Source of the DNA: Oscillospiraceae bacterium
GTDB taxonomy: Bacteria; Bacillota; Clostridia; Oscillospirales; Ruminococcaceae
DNA: 16,979 nucleotides
Assembly (NCBI GenBank): GCA_016297165.1
Contig: JAEDHF010000021.1
Coordinates: 1 to 16,979 of the forward strand
Reading direction: 5' to 3'
Numbering within the stretch: the stretch's first letter is position 1; each line of letters begins with the position of its first letter. A program made the position numbers and the translations under genes. A model generated the notes under the pieces. It saw nothing but the letters and a program-made list of their open reading frames with translations, was not told the origin of the DNA and did not search any database. Shown here one piece after another: positions 6,925 to 14,062 of the stretch.

Positions 6925-8694
6925 ATGATGAAATCATTATACTCCGGTGTAGCCGGAATGAAAACCCATAACCAGCGTATGGACGTTATAGGTAACAACG
7001 TATCGAACGTTAATACTACTGCATACAAGACAAGTACAGTTACCTTCAAGGACGTATATTATCAGACAAAGAGAAACGCCTCCGCCGGCGACGCTACCTC
7101 GGGCGGTACAAACCCCACACAGGTAGGCTACGGCGCGTCTCTCGGCACAATCCAGCAGGTTATGACCCAGTCGGGCTTTAACCAGACGGACAGCGTTTTT
7201 GACTGTGCACTTCAGGGCGAAGGCTTCTTCCAGGTAATGGACCAGGCAGGAAACGTATTCTATACCCGTGCAGGTGTTTTCTCCGTAGATAGCTACGGTA
7301 ACCTCTGCGACCCCAACGGTTACATAGTTTTAGGCGTAAGCGGCGACCCCACCAACGTTGAGGGCGGATCCTCACAGCGTATCAATCTTAAGATTCCTTC
7401 GGTTGATAACAATGTTGCAAGCGCAGAAAAGACAGTAAACGGCTACGACGTTACCGTTTCCGCAAGCACTTATGGCGAGGAAGGCAATATTTCCTTCACT
7501 ATCATCGATTCCAATACCCCTTACGCTACAAAAACAGGTACAAACCTTACCATATATATGGACCTTTCGCAGGAGTTCGGTTCTGCACAGTATGCCGCTC
7601 TTTATGAAGAATACGGCGATACAATAACCGCTCTCGAAAACGGCGAAGAGGTTGACGCTGCAACTCTTGCCGAGCTTCAGACTGCGTCTCAGTCGGCTTT
7701 TGACGCAGCTATCGCAGAATTCCAGCTTGCGCTCAACAACGCTATCGAACAGGGTGGTGTAGGTCTCCCCGAAGGAGTACTGCCCCTTAATATTGATTTC
7801 GGCACAGCTCCTCCCTATAACGAGGTGCTTGCACAGAGCGCTTCCAATACTCTCCAGCTCACAAAGCCCGCAGTAGGAGAGGACGAAGAGGCGGCTTATC
7901 TTGATATGGTATTTACGGCAGATACAGCAGGAGAATACGCCAATAAATACGAAATGAACGTAAAGACCGTAAGCGGTCAGAGTACTGTTACAGCAAAATG
8001 GAAGGGCGACGTTCTTACTATTACCCTCCCCGAAACAGGCGCTACCGTTGAGGATATCCAGACCGCTATTACCGAAGCGGCAGGAAGCGATCCCAAGAAG
8101 AATATTACCGTTGCAGTTTACACCTCCACAATGGAAGAGGACGAAAACGGCAATTTAATCAGAACAAGAGGGGACGCTATCGACGGCGCTATTGATTTCG
8201 ATTTCGGCGCCGCTTTAGGTAAGAATACCCAGAGAGTAGGTCTCGACGGCGGTAAGGATAACTTCTTCTCCGATATGGCTACCGCTTTAAGTACGGTTAC
8301 TCTCCAGGACGGTAGAGTTGCCGCTGAACAGGCAGTTGACGACCTTCAGACAGTCATGATTGACACAGACGGCGTAATCTACGGCGAGCACGCCGTACAC
8401 GGACTTCTCCTCCTCGGACGTATCGATATAGCTACCTTCGAGAACCCTACCGGTCTTGAACAGGTAGGCACCTCCCTTTGGAAGGAGTCCCTTGCTTCCG
8501 GCGAAGCGCAGATTAAGATTGCAGGTAAGGACGGCGCAGGCGAGGTTGTTTCGGGCGCACTCGAAATGTCCAACGTTGACTTAGCCCAGGAATTCTCCGA
8601 TATGATCATTACTCAGAGAGGTTACCAGGCTAACTCCCGTATCATTACTGTTTCGGATACAATGCTCGAGGAGCTCGTAAATCTTAAACGATAA
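6925..8694 (+). CDS. flgE: Flagellar hook protein FlgE
   Basis: 589 residues. FlgE polymerises outside the cell into the curved hook that joins rod and filament. The N-terminal rod/hook domain is clear (residues 5-36, SLYSGVAGMKTHNQRMD then VIGNNVSNVNTTAYKTS), as is the GEGFFQV segment near 98-104. The C-terminal domain has the QEFSDMIITQRGYQANSRII heptad-type block near 553-572 and ends with MLEELVNLKR. The roughly 380 residues between are the exposed D1/D2-type region and are not recognisable to me in detail. The protein is long compared with about 265 residues in Bacillus and about 400 in Salmonella. Only two cysteines occur in the recognisable N-terminal part (C94, C128). AAAGGA lies 10 nt before the ATG; a second ATG follows at once. 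Confidence 0.95.
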   Translation: MMKSLYSGVAGMKTHNQRMDVIGNNVSNVNTTAYKTSTVTFKDVYYQTKRNASAGDATSGGTNPTQVGYGASLGTIQQVMTQSGFNQTDSVFDCALQGEGFFQVMDQAGNVFYTRAGVFSVDSYGNLCDPNGYIVLGVSGDPTNVEGGSSQRINLKIPSVDNNVASAEKTVNGYDVTVSASTYGEEGNISFTIIDSNTPYATKTGTNLTIYMDLSQEFGSAQYAALYEEYGDTITALENGEEVDAATLAELQTASQSAFDAAIAEFQLALNNAIEQGGVGLPEGVLPLNIDFGTAPPYNEVLAQSASNTLQLTKPAVGEDEEAAYLDMVFTADTAGEYANKYEMNVKTVSGQSTVTAKWKGDVLTITLPETGATVEDIQTAITEAAGSDPKKNITVAVYTSTMEEDENGNLIRTRGDAIDGAIDFDFGAALGKNTQRVGLDGGKDNFFSDMATALSTVTLQDGRVAAEQAVDDLQTVMIDTDGVIYGEHAVHGLLLLGRIDIATFENPTGLEQVGTSLWKESLASGEAQIKIAGKDGAGEVVSGALEMSNVDLAQEFSDMIITQRGYQANSRIITVSDTMLEELVNLKR

Positions 8695-8700
8695 TTAACG

Positions 8701-8806
8701 CATAAGCGACGGTAGAAAAGGCAATACAGTACAAAGATTGCGTACGGATCAAGACGGTCTTTGTGCGGTGTTGCCTCAGCTATCGTCGCAGTTGTGCGCT
8801 TTTATG
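8701..8806 (+). other. Long imperfect hairpin between flgE and flbD
   Basis: After the flgE stop the DNA can fold into a near-continuous stem: 8706-8715 with 8780-8789 (10 bp, one G-U), a 3x3 internal loop, 8719-8727 with 8768-8776 (9 bp, one G-U), a single A/G mismatch, then 8729-8737 with 8758-8766 (9 bp, one G-U), and a 20-nt loop. An outer CATAA/TTATG pair (8701-8705, 8802-8806) can enclose it with a bulge. No U-run follows directly, so it is not an ordinary terminator. It could be an mRNA processing or stabilising structure protecting the flgE message, a small RNA, or a palindromic mobile-type repeat. No gene fits in this stretch. Confidence 0.6.
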
Positions 8807-8863
8807 CTGTCGTATTTTTGGGGAAAATAACTTTTCGCCCCATAATATGAAAGGAGCGGTAAT

Positions 8864-9073
8864 ATGGTAATTCTGACGAAGCTTAACGGAAAACCCATTA
8901 TGCTTAACGAGGCCCATTTCGAAAACGTAACGGAAACCCCCGATACGGTTATAACTATGGTCAACGGTCATAATTATATTGTACAGGAATCAATCGAGGA
9001 AATTTTTACTAAAATTGTCGGCTTTAACCGGGTCGGCAGAACAAGAGGCAGAGGACCGGGCACGGATGTCTGA
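8864..9073 (+). CDS. flbD: FlbD family flagellar protein
   Basis: 69 residues. This small protein of the FlbD/SwrD family is found between flgE and motA in Firmicutes and spirochetes; in Bacillus the homologue SwrD is reported to raise flagellar motor power. The family pattern is visible: MVILTKLNGKPIMLN at the start, then a predicted beta segment VITMVNGHNYIVQESI EEI (given in two parts) near residues 28-47. The C-terminus is basic and glycine-rich (GRTRGRGPG). AAAGGAG at 8850-8856 sits 7 nt before the ATG. The name is shared with an unrelated Caulobacter transcription factor. Confidence 0.9.
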   Translation: MVILTKLNGKPIMLNEAHFENVTETPDTVITMVNGHNYIVQESIEEIFTKIVGFNRVGRTRGRGPGTDV

Positions 9074-9107
9074 GACTGCCCCAATATAAAAACTGGAGGG
9101 ATCCTTT

Positions 9108-9875
9108 TTGAACATAACACTTATCATAGGCTGGGTAGTTTCCCTTGCGCTGGTTGTATTCGGTATTCTGCAGGGCGGTACCTTCGATATGTTTATCGAT
9201 GTCCCGTCGCTTGCTATTACCCTTGGCGGCTCCTTAGGCGTACTTATCGCCATGTCTCCGCTGTCTTTGCTTAAAACTGTTCCTAAGCTTTTCAAGATAG
9301 CGATACTGCCCCCTAAATACGACCCGAAAAAGTACATATCCGATATTGTTGAATTTGCTAAGGTAGCGAGAAGTAAGGGCTTACTTGCTCTCGAAGAGGG
9401 CGCCAATAAATGCGACGACCCCTTTATGAAGCAGAGCCTTATGCTTATCGTTGACGCTAACGATTCCGCTAAGGTAAGGGAAATGCTGGACTCCTCCCTT
9501 GACTTTATGGACGAGCGACACGCCGCAGGCAGAGAGTTCTTCGCCAAGGGCGTAAGTATGTGTCCTGCCTTCGGTATGATCGGTACCCTCGTAGGTCTTG
9601 TTATAATGCTTAACAATATGGACGGCGGCGACCTCGGTAAGGCTATGGCTACCGCACTTATCACAACCTTCTACGGCTCCCTTTTTGCCAACGTTTTCTT
9701 CGCTCCTCTCGAAACTGCCCTTAAGAACGCTCATGACAGCGAAATGCTCTGTATGCAGATAGTGGTTGAGGGCGTTATGGCTATTGCAGCAGGTTCAAAC
9801 CCCAAGATGATTCAGGAAAAGCTTGAATTTATGCTCCCGAGAAGCGAAAAGAGCGAGGACGGAGCTTCAGAGTAA
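9108..9875 (+). CDS. motA: Flagellar motor stator protein MotA
   Basis: 255 residues, standard length. MotA forms the five-subunit ring around a MotB dimer and turns ion flow into torque. Four hydrophobic segments lie at about 4-22, 31-50, 152-172 and 182-202, with a large cytoplasmic loop between the second and third. R88 and E96 in that loop (RSKGLLALEE) have the same 8-residue spacing as E. coli R90/E98, which contact FliG. P153 (MCPAFGMIG) and P232 (NPKM) match E. coli P173/P222, important for gating. The start is TTG 9108 with GGAGGG at 9095-9100; no in-frame ATG lies nearby. The ion (H+ or Na+) cannot be decided from this sequence. Confidence 0.95.
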   Translation: MNITLIIGWVVSLALVVFGILQGGTFDMFIDVPSLAITLGGSLGVLIAMSPLSLLKTVPKLFKIAILPPKYDPKKYISDIVEFAKVARSKGLLALEEGANKCDDPFMKQSLMLIVDANDSAKVREMLDSSLDFMDERHAAGREFFAKGVSMCPAFGMIGTLVGLVIMLNNMDGGDLGKAMATALITTFYGSLFANVFFAPLETALKNAHDSEMLCMQIVVEGVMAIAAGSNPKMIQEKLEFMLPRSEKSEDGASE

Positions 9876-9889
9876 AATTATTCCGGCTA

Positions 9890-9918
9890 TTGCAATAAAT
9901 ACAATTTTGTGATATAAT
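9890..9918 (+). promoter_or_regulatory. Internal promoter ahead of motB (extended -10)
   Basis: TTGCAA (9890-9895), 17-nt spacer, TATAAT (9913-9918) with the TGA extension giving TGATATAAT. It lies in the 95-nt gap between motA and motB, the only sizeable gap in the second half of the operon. The start would be near 9925, about 46 nt before the motB ATG. It could boost motB and all downstream switch and export genes independently of the fliK leader. Confidence 0.7.
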
Positions 9919-9970
9919 ATATAGGTTAAATTGAATTACTGTTAGATATGTACCGAAAGGAGGCGGGAAG

Positions 9971-11017
9971 ATGGCGAAAAAAAAGCAGGAGGTAAAGCAG
10001 GGACTTGCCGAATGGATGGCAACCTATTCGGATATGGTAACCCTTCTGATGTGTTTCTTCGTGTTGCTTTATGCGTCATCAACCCCCGATGAAACAAAAT
10101 TCCAGTACATATTCCAATCCTTTAACAGCCAGGGTCAGTACGTTAATCCCTTCGTTTTCGAGGAGGTTGACGACGGCGACAGCAAAACCGATAACGACGG
10201 TAACTCTTCTATTCCTGCAGGTGCAGGCACAGGCACACAGATTGACGAGGGCGAGTCGGGAATAGGTCTTCCCAACAATTTCGACGAGCTCTTCGCCTGG
10301 GTTTCCAAGGCGGCGGCATCAAGCGAGCATTCCGAGGCAATAAGCGTTTATCAGACCTCCTCGGGTCGTATAAATATCCGTCTTAATAACTCAATAATGT
10401 TCGCAGGAGACAGCGCGGTTCTTCTCGAAAGCGGAAAGCAGGCGCTCCGTGACATTATGCCCGGTATAAAGGCGGTTAAGGAGTACATAAAGAACGTCCG
10501 TGTGCAGGGTCATACGGCGGCAGGACTTTCTGCCGTAAACGACTGGGACTTATCCTCGGCGAGAGCCTGTTCGGTTGTAAAATATCTCGATTACAACGTT
10601 GTGGTTGAAAGCGAGAAGTTTGTTACGGAGGGACGTGGTCCCTACGACCCTATCGCCGATAACAGCACCGAAGAGGGCAGAAGCGAAAACCGAAGAGTTG
10701 AGATTGTTATTATAAGAAATGAAAAGGCAATAAGCGATACCGCTATTCTACAGGATATCCTCCAGTATGACTATGGTATTATACAATCGCAGACCGACCC
10801 GCAGGATAGAAATGACCCCAGCGGCGGAACAAGCCCCGATTCAATTCAGCAGATTATCGACAGTCTTGACGATAAATATCAGTCTCACGGCGTAACAGGC
10901 GAGCAGGGCGAAATCGACTATACGGGACCTGTTTTTGAGACGCCGATATACGAAATCCCCGAAAGCATTCTCCGGGAGGTAACGGAAGAAGCCGCCGAGG
11001 GAGAAGCGGAAGGATAA
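9971..11017 (+). CDS. motB: Flagellar motor stator protein MotB
   Basis: 348 residues. MotB anchors the stator to peptidoglycan and carries the ion-binding aspartate. The short N-terminal cytoplasmic end is followed by one membrane segment starting YSDMVTLLMCFFVLLYASS; D21 corresponds to E. coli D32, the proton/ion-binding residue. After an acidic, glycine-rich linker comes the OmpA-like peptidoglycan-binding domain (about 130-250) with VQGHTAAG at about 178-185, NDWDLSSARA and ENRRVEIVI. The usual GHTD reads GHTA here. A tail of nearly 100 residues after the OmpA domain, acidic and without recognised motifs, makes the protein longer than the usual 260-310. ATG 9971 has AAAGGAGGCGGG upstream. 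Confidence 0.95.
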   Translation: MAKKKQEVKQGLAEWMATYSDMVTLLMCFFVLLYASSTPDETKFQYIFQSFNSQGQYVNPFVFEEVDDGDSKTDNDGNSSIPAGAGTGTQIDEGESGIGLPNNFDELFAWVSKAAASSEHSEAISVYQTSSGRINIRLNNSIMFAGDSAVLLESGKQALRDIMPGIKAVKEYIKNVRVQGHTAAGLSAVNDWDLSSARACSVVKYLDYNVVVESEKFVTEGRGPYDPIADNSTEEGRSENRRVEIVIIRNEKAISDTAILQDILQYDYGIIQSQTDPQDRNDPSGGTSPDSIQQIIDSLDDKYQSHGVTGEQGEIDYTGPVFETPIYEIPESILREVTEEAAEGEAEG

Positions 11018-11058
11018 TTTTAAACATACTGCTATATATAAAAGAGAGGTGAACTTAA

Positions 11059-12054
11059 TTGGCTGAAACCCTTACTCAAGAGCAGATTGACGCCCTTCTA
11101 AACAGCGCTATGTCGGGAGAGGTTGTCGAGACAAGCGATGATAAGGGTCCTGATGCGAAGCTATACGACTTCAGGGCACCGAAAAAGTTCACAAAGGAAC
11201 GAATAAAGATACTGGACGGTATCTTCGACAACTACGCAAGACTACTTTCTTCATATCTGACGGGGCTTTTAAGGCTTTACTGTAAGGTAAGCCTCGCCTC
11301 TATCGAGGAACAGAGATATTTCGAATTCAACAACGCCCTTCCCGATTATGTTATGATGGGAACGGTGGATATGGGCATAAGGGACGACGACCTTGAAACG
11401 CCGATGACGATTATCCAGCTTTCAAACTCCCTCACCTATATCCTTATTGACCGACTTTTAGGCGGAAGGGGCGAGTATAAGGACGCCGAGCGTGATTTTA
11501 CCGAAATCGAAGTAAGTATTATGGATAAAATCATAAACAATATGGCGGCTCTTCTCCACGACCCCTGGGAGCCTTATGTAGAGGTAAACCCGAACGTTGT
11601 GAATATCGAAACCAACTCCCGTGTTTTTTCGGCAGTAGATTATGACGATACGGTTATGCTGGTGTGCCTTGAGGCAACGGTAAGCGATACAAAGACAATC
11701 ATTACTCTTTGTATTCCTGCACTGAGCCTTGACGGTGTAATGCAGAAATACGTTTCGAAAACCGCAAGAAGTACGAGAAAATTCGACGCGGTAAGAGAGC
11801 AGGAGCGAAGAGATAATATAATGAACGCTCTTAATAATTCCTCTCTTGAAATAACTGCTGAGCTCGGAAAAACAACCCTTGATTTGTATGACGTGCTTAA
11901 TCTCCAGATTGACGACATAATACCCCTTGACAAGAGCATAAACAGCAACGTTATTCTGAAAATCGGAGACAGAACCTGGTTTGACGGAAAGCTCGGGTCT
12001 TTCAATCAGAATAAGGCAGTTAAAATTGAAAATGTTTTCAGAATTGAGGTTTAA
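11059..12054 (+). CDS. fliM: Flagellar motor switch protein FliM
   Basis: 331 residues, standard length. FliM forms the middle of the C-ring and receives CheY-P. The N-terminal CheY-P docking peptide is intact (LTQEQIDALL, residues 5-14) and is followed by a flexible linker. The middle CheC-like domain contains LLGGRG, matching the conserved GGxG motif that contacts FliG. The C-terminal FliN-like (SpoA) domain occupies about 255-331. The start is TTG 11059 with GAGAGGTGA at 11044-11052. It follows motB after 41 nt; the fliL gene that often lies here is absent. Confidence 0.95.
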   Translation: MAETLTQEQIDALLNSAMSGEVVETSDDKGPDAKLYDFRAPKKFTKERIKILDGIFDNYARLLSSYLTGLLRLYCKVSLASIEEQRYFEFNNALPDYVMMGTVDMGIRDDDLETPMTIIQLSNSLTYILIDRLLGGRGEYKDAERDFTEIEVSIMDKIINNMAALLHDPWEPYVEVNPNVVNIETNSRVFSAVDYDDTVMLVCLEATVSDTKTIITLCIPALSLDGVMQKYVSKTARSTRKFDAVREQERRDNIMNALNNSSLEITAELGKTTLDLYDVLNLQIDDIIPLDKSINSNVILKIGDRTWFDGKLGSFNQNKAVKIENVFRIEV

Positions 12055-12057
12055 CTG

Positions 12058-13326
12058 ATGGATTTAATAGAACTTTCGGAGCTTGAAAAGGACGCCCTTG
12101 GCGAAATAATGAATATAAGCATGGGCAGCGCCGCAACAGCAGTATCCGAACTTCTTAACGCCAAGGTATGGATTACCACGCCCAGGGTTAACGTCACCAA
12201 GGTCAACGATATGACCCGATATGACAACTTAGAGCCTGCGGTTTGCGTAAAAATTGAATACATAAAGGGTCTTTCGGGCTCTAACCTTATGGTGCTGAGG
12301 CAGGATGACGTACAGATGATTTTAAATCAGCTCATGGGTCAGCCTCTCGTAGTTACTCCCGATTTCGAATTCGACGAGCTTAATATAAGCGCCGTTTCCG
12401 AGGTTATGAACCAGATGATGGGCGCAAGCGCAACGGCTCTTTCGGATTTTCTCGGTATTACCATTGATATCTCCACCCCTACGCCCTATATAATGAATCA
12501 GGTAAATCTTTCTCAGGTTCAGGATATGGACCCGGAGGAGAATATCGTCGAGATTTACTTTGATATTACCATTGACGGCGTTATTAAGTCAGAATTCGCT
12601 TCTATTATGAGCGTTAAGCTGGCTAAATATATAGCGACAAAAATGCTTGGCGAGGCTACGGGCAGTATGGAGGAGTTTATGGAAGCTCCCCCTGTGACTG
12701 CGGCACAGCCTGCACCTACACCGGCTCCGGCGCCTGCGCCAATGCAGCAGCCCGAGCCAATGCCCCAGATGCAGCAGCCAATGCCCCAGATGCAGCAGCC
12801 AATGCCCCAGATGCAGCAGCCTATGCCACAGATGCAGCAGCCTATGCCACAGATGCAGATGCCGCAAATGCAGCAGCAGCCGATGCCCCAGATGCCGCCT
12901 ATGGGCGAGCAGGGTCCAGCTTACGGCTATCCGCCCTACGGATACCAGCAGCCCTACCCCTATCCGGGACAGCCGCCATATTATCAGCCCCAGCCTATGA
13001 ACGTCCAGACGGCTCAGCTTCACCAGTTCGACGCTCCCGATATACAGCTTTCGGGGGAACAGAAAACGAATCTGCAGCTTCTTATGGGCGTACCGCTGGA
13101 AATCTCGGTTGAGATAGGAACTGCAAAAAGAAAGGTTAAGGATATCCTCGAATTTACACAGGGTACCATAATCGAGCTCGAGCGTCAGGCAGGCGCTCCC
13201 GTTGACATAATCGTTAACGGAAACCTTATCGCCAAAGGAGATATCGTCGTAATCGACGATAACTTCGCCGTAAGAATAACGGAAATAATGAAATCCAAGC
13301 TTATGGATTCAATAAATAAGGAGTAA
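12058..13326 (+). CDS. fliY: Flagellar switch protein and CheY-P phosphatase FliY
   Basis: 422 residues. FliY replaces FliN in the C-ring of many Firmicutes and also dephosphorylates CheY-P. The N-terminal CheC-type region has two complete active-site motifs of the form D/S-x3-E-x2-N-x22-P: D12/E16/N19/P42 and S111/E115/N118/P141. A Pro/Met/Gln/Ala linker (about 210-330) contains 7-residue tandem repeats, then a Tyr/Pro/Gly-rich stretch. The C-terminal FliN/SpoA domain covers about 335-420. Unlike Bacillus FliY, no EIDALL-type CheY-P docking peptide precedes the CheC domain; the protein begins directly with it, as reported for Thermotoga FliY. It starts 3 nt after the fliM stop, with TTGAGGT as ribosome binding site. 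Confidence 0.95.
   Translation: MDLIELSELEKDALGEIMNISMGSAATAVSELLNAKVWITTPRVNVTKVNDMTRYDNLEPAVCVKIEYIKGLSGSNLMVLRQDDVQMILNQLMGQPLVVTPDFEFDELNISAVSEVMNQMMGASATALSDFLGITIDISTPTPYIMNQVNLSQVQDMDPEENIVEIYFDITIDGVIKSEFASIMSVKLAKYIATKMLGEATGSMEEFMEAPPVTAAQPAPTPAPAPAPMQQPEPMPQMQQPMPQMQQPMPQMQQPMPQMQQPMPQMQMPQMQQQPMPQMPPMGEQGPAYGYPPYGYQQPYPYPGQPPYYQPQPMNVQTAQLHQFDAPDIQLSGEQKTNLQLLMGVPLEISVEIGTAKRKVKDILEFTQGTIIELERQAGAPVDIIVNGNLIAKGDIVVIDDNFAVRITEIMKSKLMDSINKE
12757..12861 (+). repeat. 21-bp tandem repeat in the fliY linker
   Basis: Five units in phase, each coding PMPQMQQ: three near-identical copies beginning CCAATGCCCCAG (12757-12819), then two beginning CCTATGCCACAG (12820-12861), the last one diverging at its final codon. 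Related PQMQQQPMPQM sequence follows to about 12897. The block structure of synonymous differences suggests successive duplications by slippage. The unit is a multiple of three, so copy-number change would lengthen or shorten the linker without frameshift. Confidence 0.9.
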
Positions 13327-13330
13327 CATA

Positions 13331-13693
13331 ATGGATAAGAAGATTTTACTTGTTGACGACGCAGCTTTCATGAGAATGCTTATTAAGGATACCCTGACAA
13401 AGAACGGCTACACAAGTATCATTGAAGCCAATGACGGTGCAGTAGCTTGTCAGATGTATGAAGCAGAAAAGCCCGACCTCGTTATTATGGACATCACTAT
13501 GCCCAATAAGACAGGTATCGAAGCTCTCGCAGACATCAAGAAGATGAACCCTTCCGCTAAGGTAATTATGTGCAGCGCTATGGGTCAGGAGGCTATGGTT
13601 GTCGAAGCAATCAAGCTCGGTGCTTTAGACTTTATCGTTAAGCCCTTTAAGCCCGACAGAATTATTTCCACAGTTACAAAGATTCTCGGTTAA
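13331..13693 (+). CDS. cheY: Chemotaxis response regulator CheY
   Basis: 120 residues, a single receiver domain. When phosphorylated by CheA it binds the switch proteins and changes rotation. The catalytic set is complete: acidic pair D9/D10, phosphoacceptor D54 (VIMDITMP), switch residue S82 (MCSAMGQ), aromatic F101 and K104 in VKPF. AAGGAG (13318-13323) lies at the end of fliY, 7 nt before the ATG. The position next to fliY, which encodes its likely phosphatase, is typical for Clostridia and Thermotoga. No cheA, cheW or methyl-accepting receptor gene is present in the window. Confidence 0.95.
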   Translation: MDKKILLVDDAAFMRMLIKDTLTKNGYTSIIEANDGAVACQMYEAEKPDLVIMDITMPNKTGIEALADIKKMNPSAKVIMCSAMGQEAMVVEAIKLGALDFIVKPFKPDRIISTVTKILG

Positions 13694-13696
13694 TTT

Positions 13697-14062
13697 ATGG
13701 ATATTCTTTGGGTTGTTCTTAGTCTTATCGGGGTACTGGGTCTGTTTTTCGTCCTTATCTATGCCCTTAAGAAGCTTAACAGCGGAATCGGCTTCGGGGG
13801 CGGCAGTAAGATGAGGGTAATAGACCGTGTAACCGTAGGAAGAGAGGGCGCCTTGCTGGTTGTGAGCGTAGCGGGAAGGCTTATGCTTATCGGTGCTGCT
13901 TCGGGTCATATCGAAAAGCTTGGCGAACTTGATATGACGCCCGAGGAGTATATGGCACAGTCGGCAAATTCCTCCGCTCCCTCCTTCGCCGAGGCCTTTT
14001 CAGCAGTATTAAAGCAGAAAAAGGAAAAACAGGGCGAAGAAAAAGGAGATAAGAATGTTTAA
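13697..14062 (+). CDS. fliO: Flagellar export gate assembly protein FliO (FliZ)
   Basis: 121 residues. FliO is a small membrane protein that helps assemble the FliP-FliR export-gate core. It has one N-terminal membrane segment (about residues 3-25), a Gly/Ser turn, then the cytoplasmic FliO domain with MRVIDRVTVGREGALLVV and LMLIGAASGHIEKL, matching the family's weak pattern. The C-terminus is charged and Lys/Glu-rich. It starts 3 nt after the cheY stop without a clear ribosome binding site, so it is probably translationally coupled, and it overlaps fliP by 8 nt. Identity rests on domain pattern plus position directly before fliP. Confidence 0.85.
   Translation: MDILWVVLSLIGVLGLFFVLIYALKKLNSGIGFGGGSKMRVIDRVTVGREGALLVVSVAGRLMLIGAASGHIEKLGELDMTPEEYMAQSANSSAPSFAEAFSAVLKQKKEKQGEEKGDKNV

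Noticed and set aside
8701..8806. Ordinary terminator after flgE
   Set aside because: The stem is long and interrupted, the loop has 20 nt, and no U-run directly follows; the nearest T-run (8815-8819) is not adjacent to the stem.
8818..8846. Promoter TTGGGG-N17-CATAAT ahead of flbD
   Set aside because: Both boxes are weak and the first overlaps a GGGG/CCCC hairpin (8820-8841); not strong enough to list as a feature.
8990..9664. 224-codon minus-strand frame opposite motA
   Set aside because: Antisense shadow of motA. It is Ser- and Pro-rich with no recognisable domain, while the + strand frame matches MotA residue by residue.
12589..13023. 144-codon minus-strand frame rich in Leu, His, Trp and Arg
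   Set aside because: It is the antisense of the repetitive fliY linker; its low-complexity repeats arise from the 21-bp units and it has no ribosome binding site or family resemblance.
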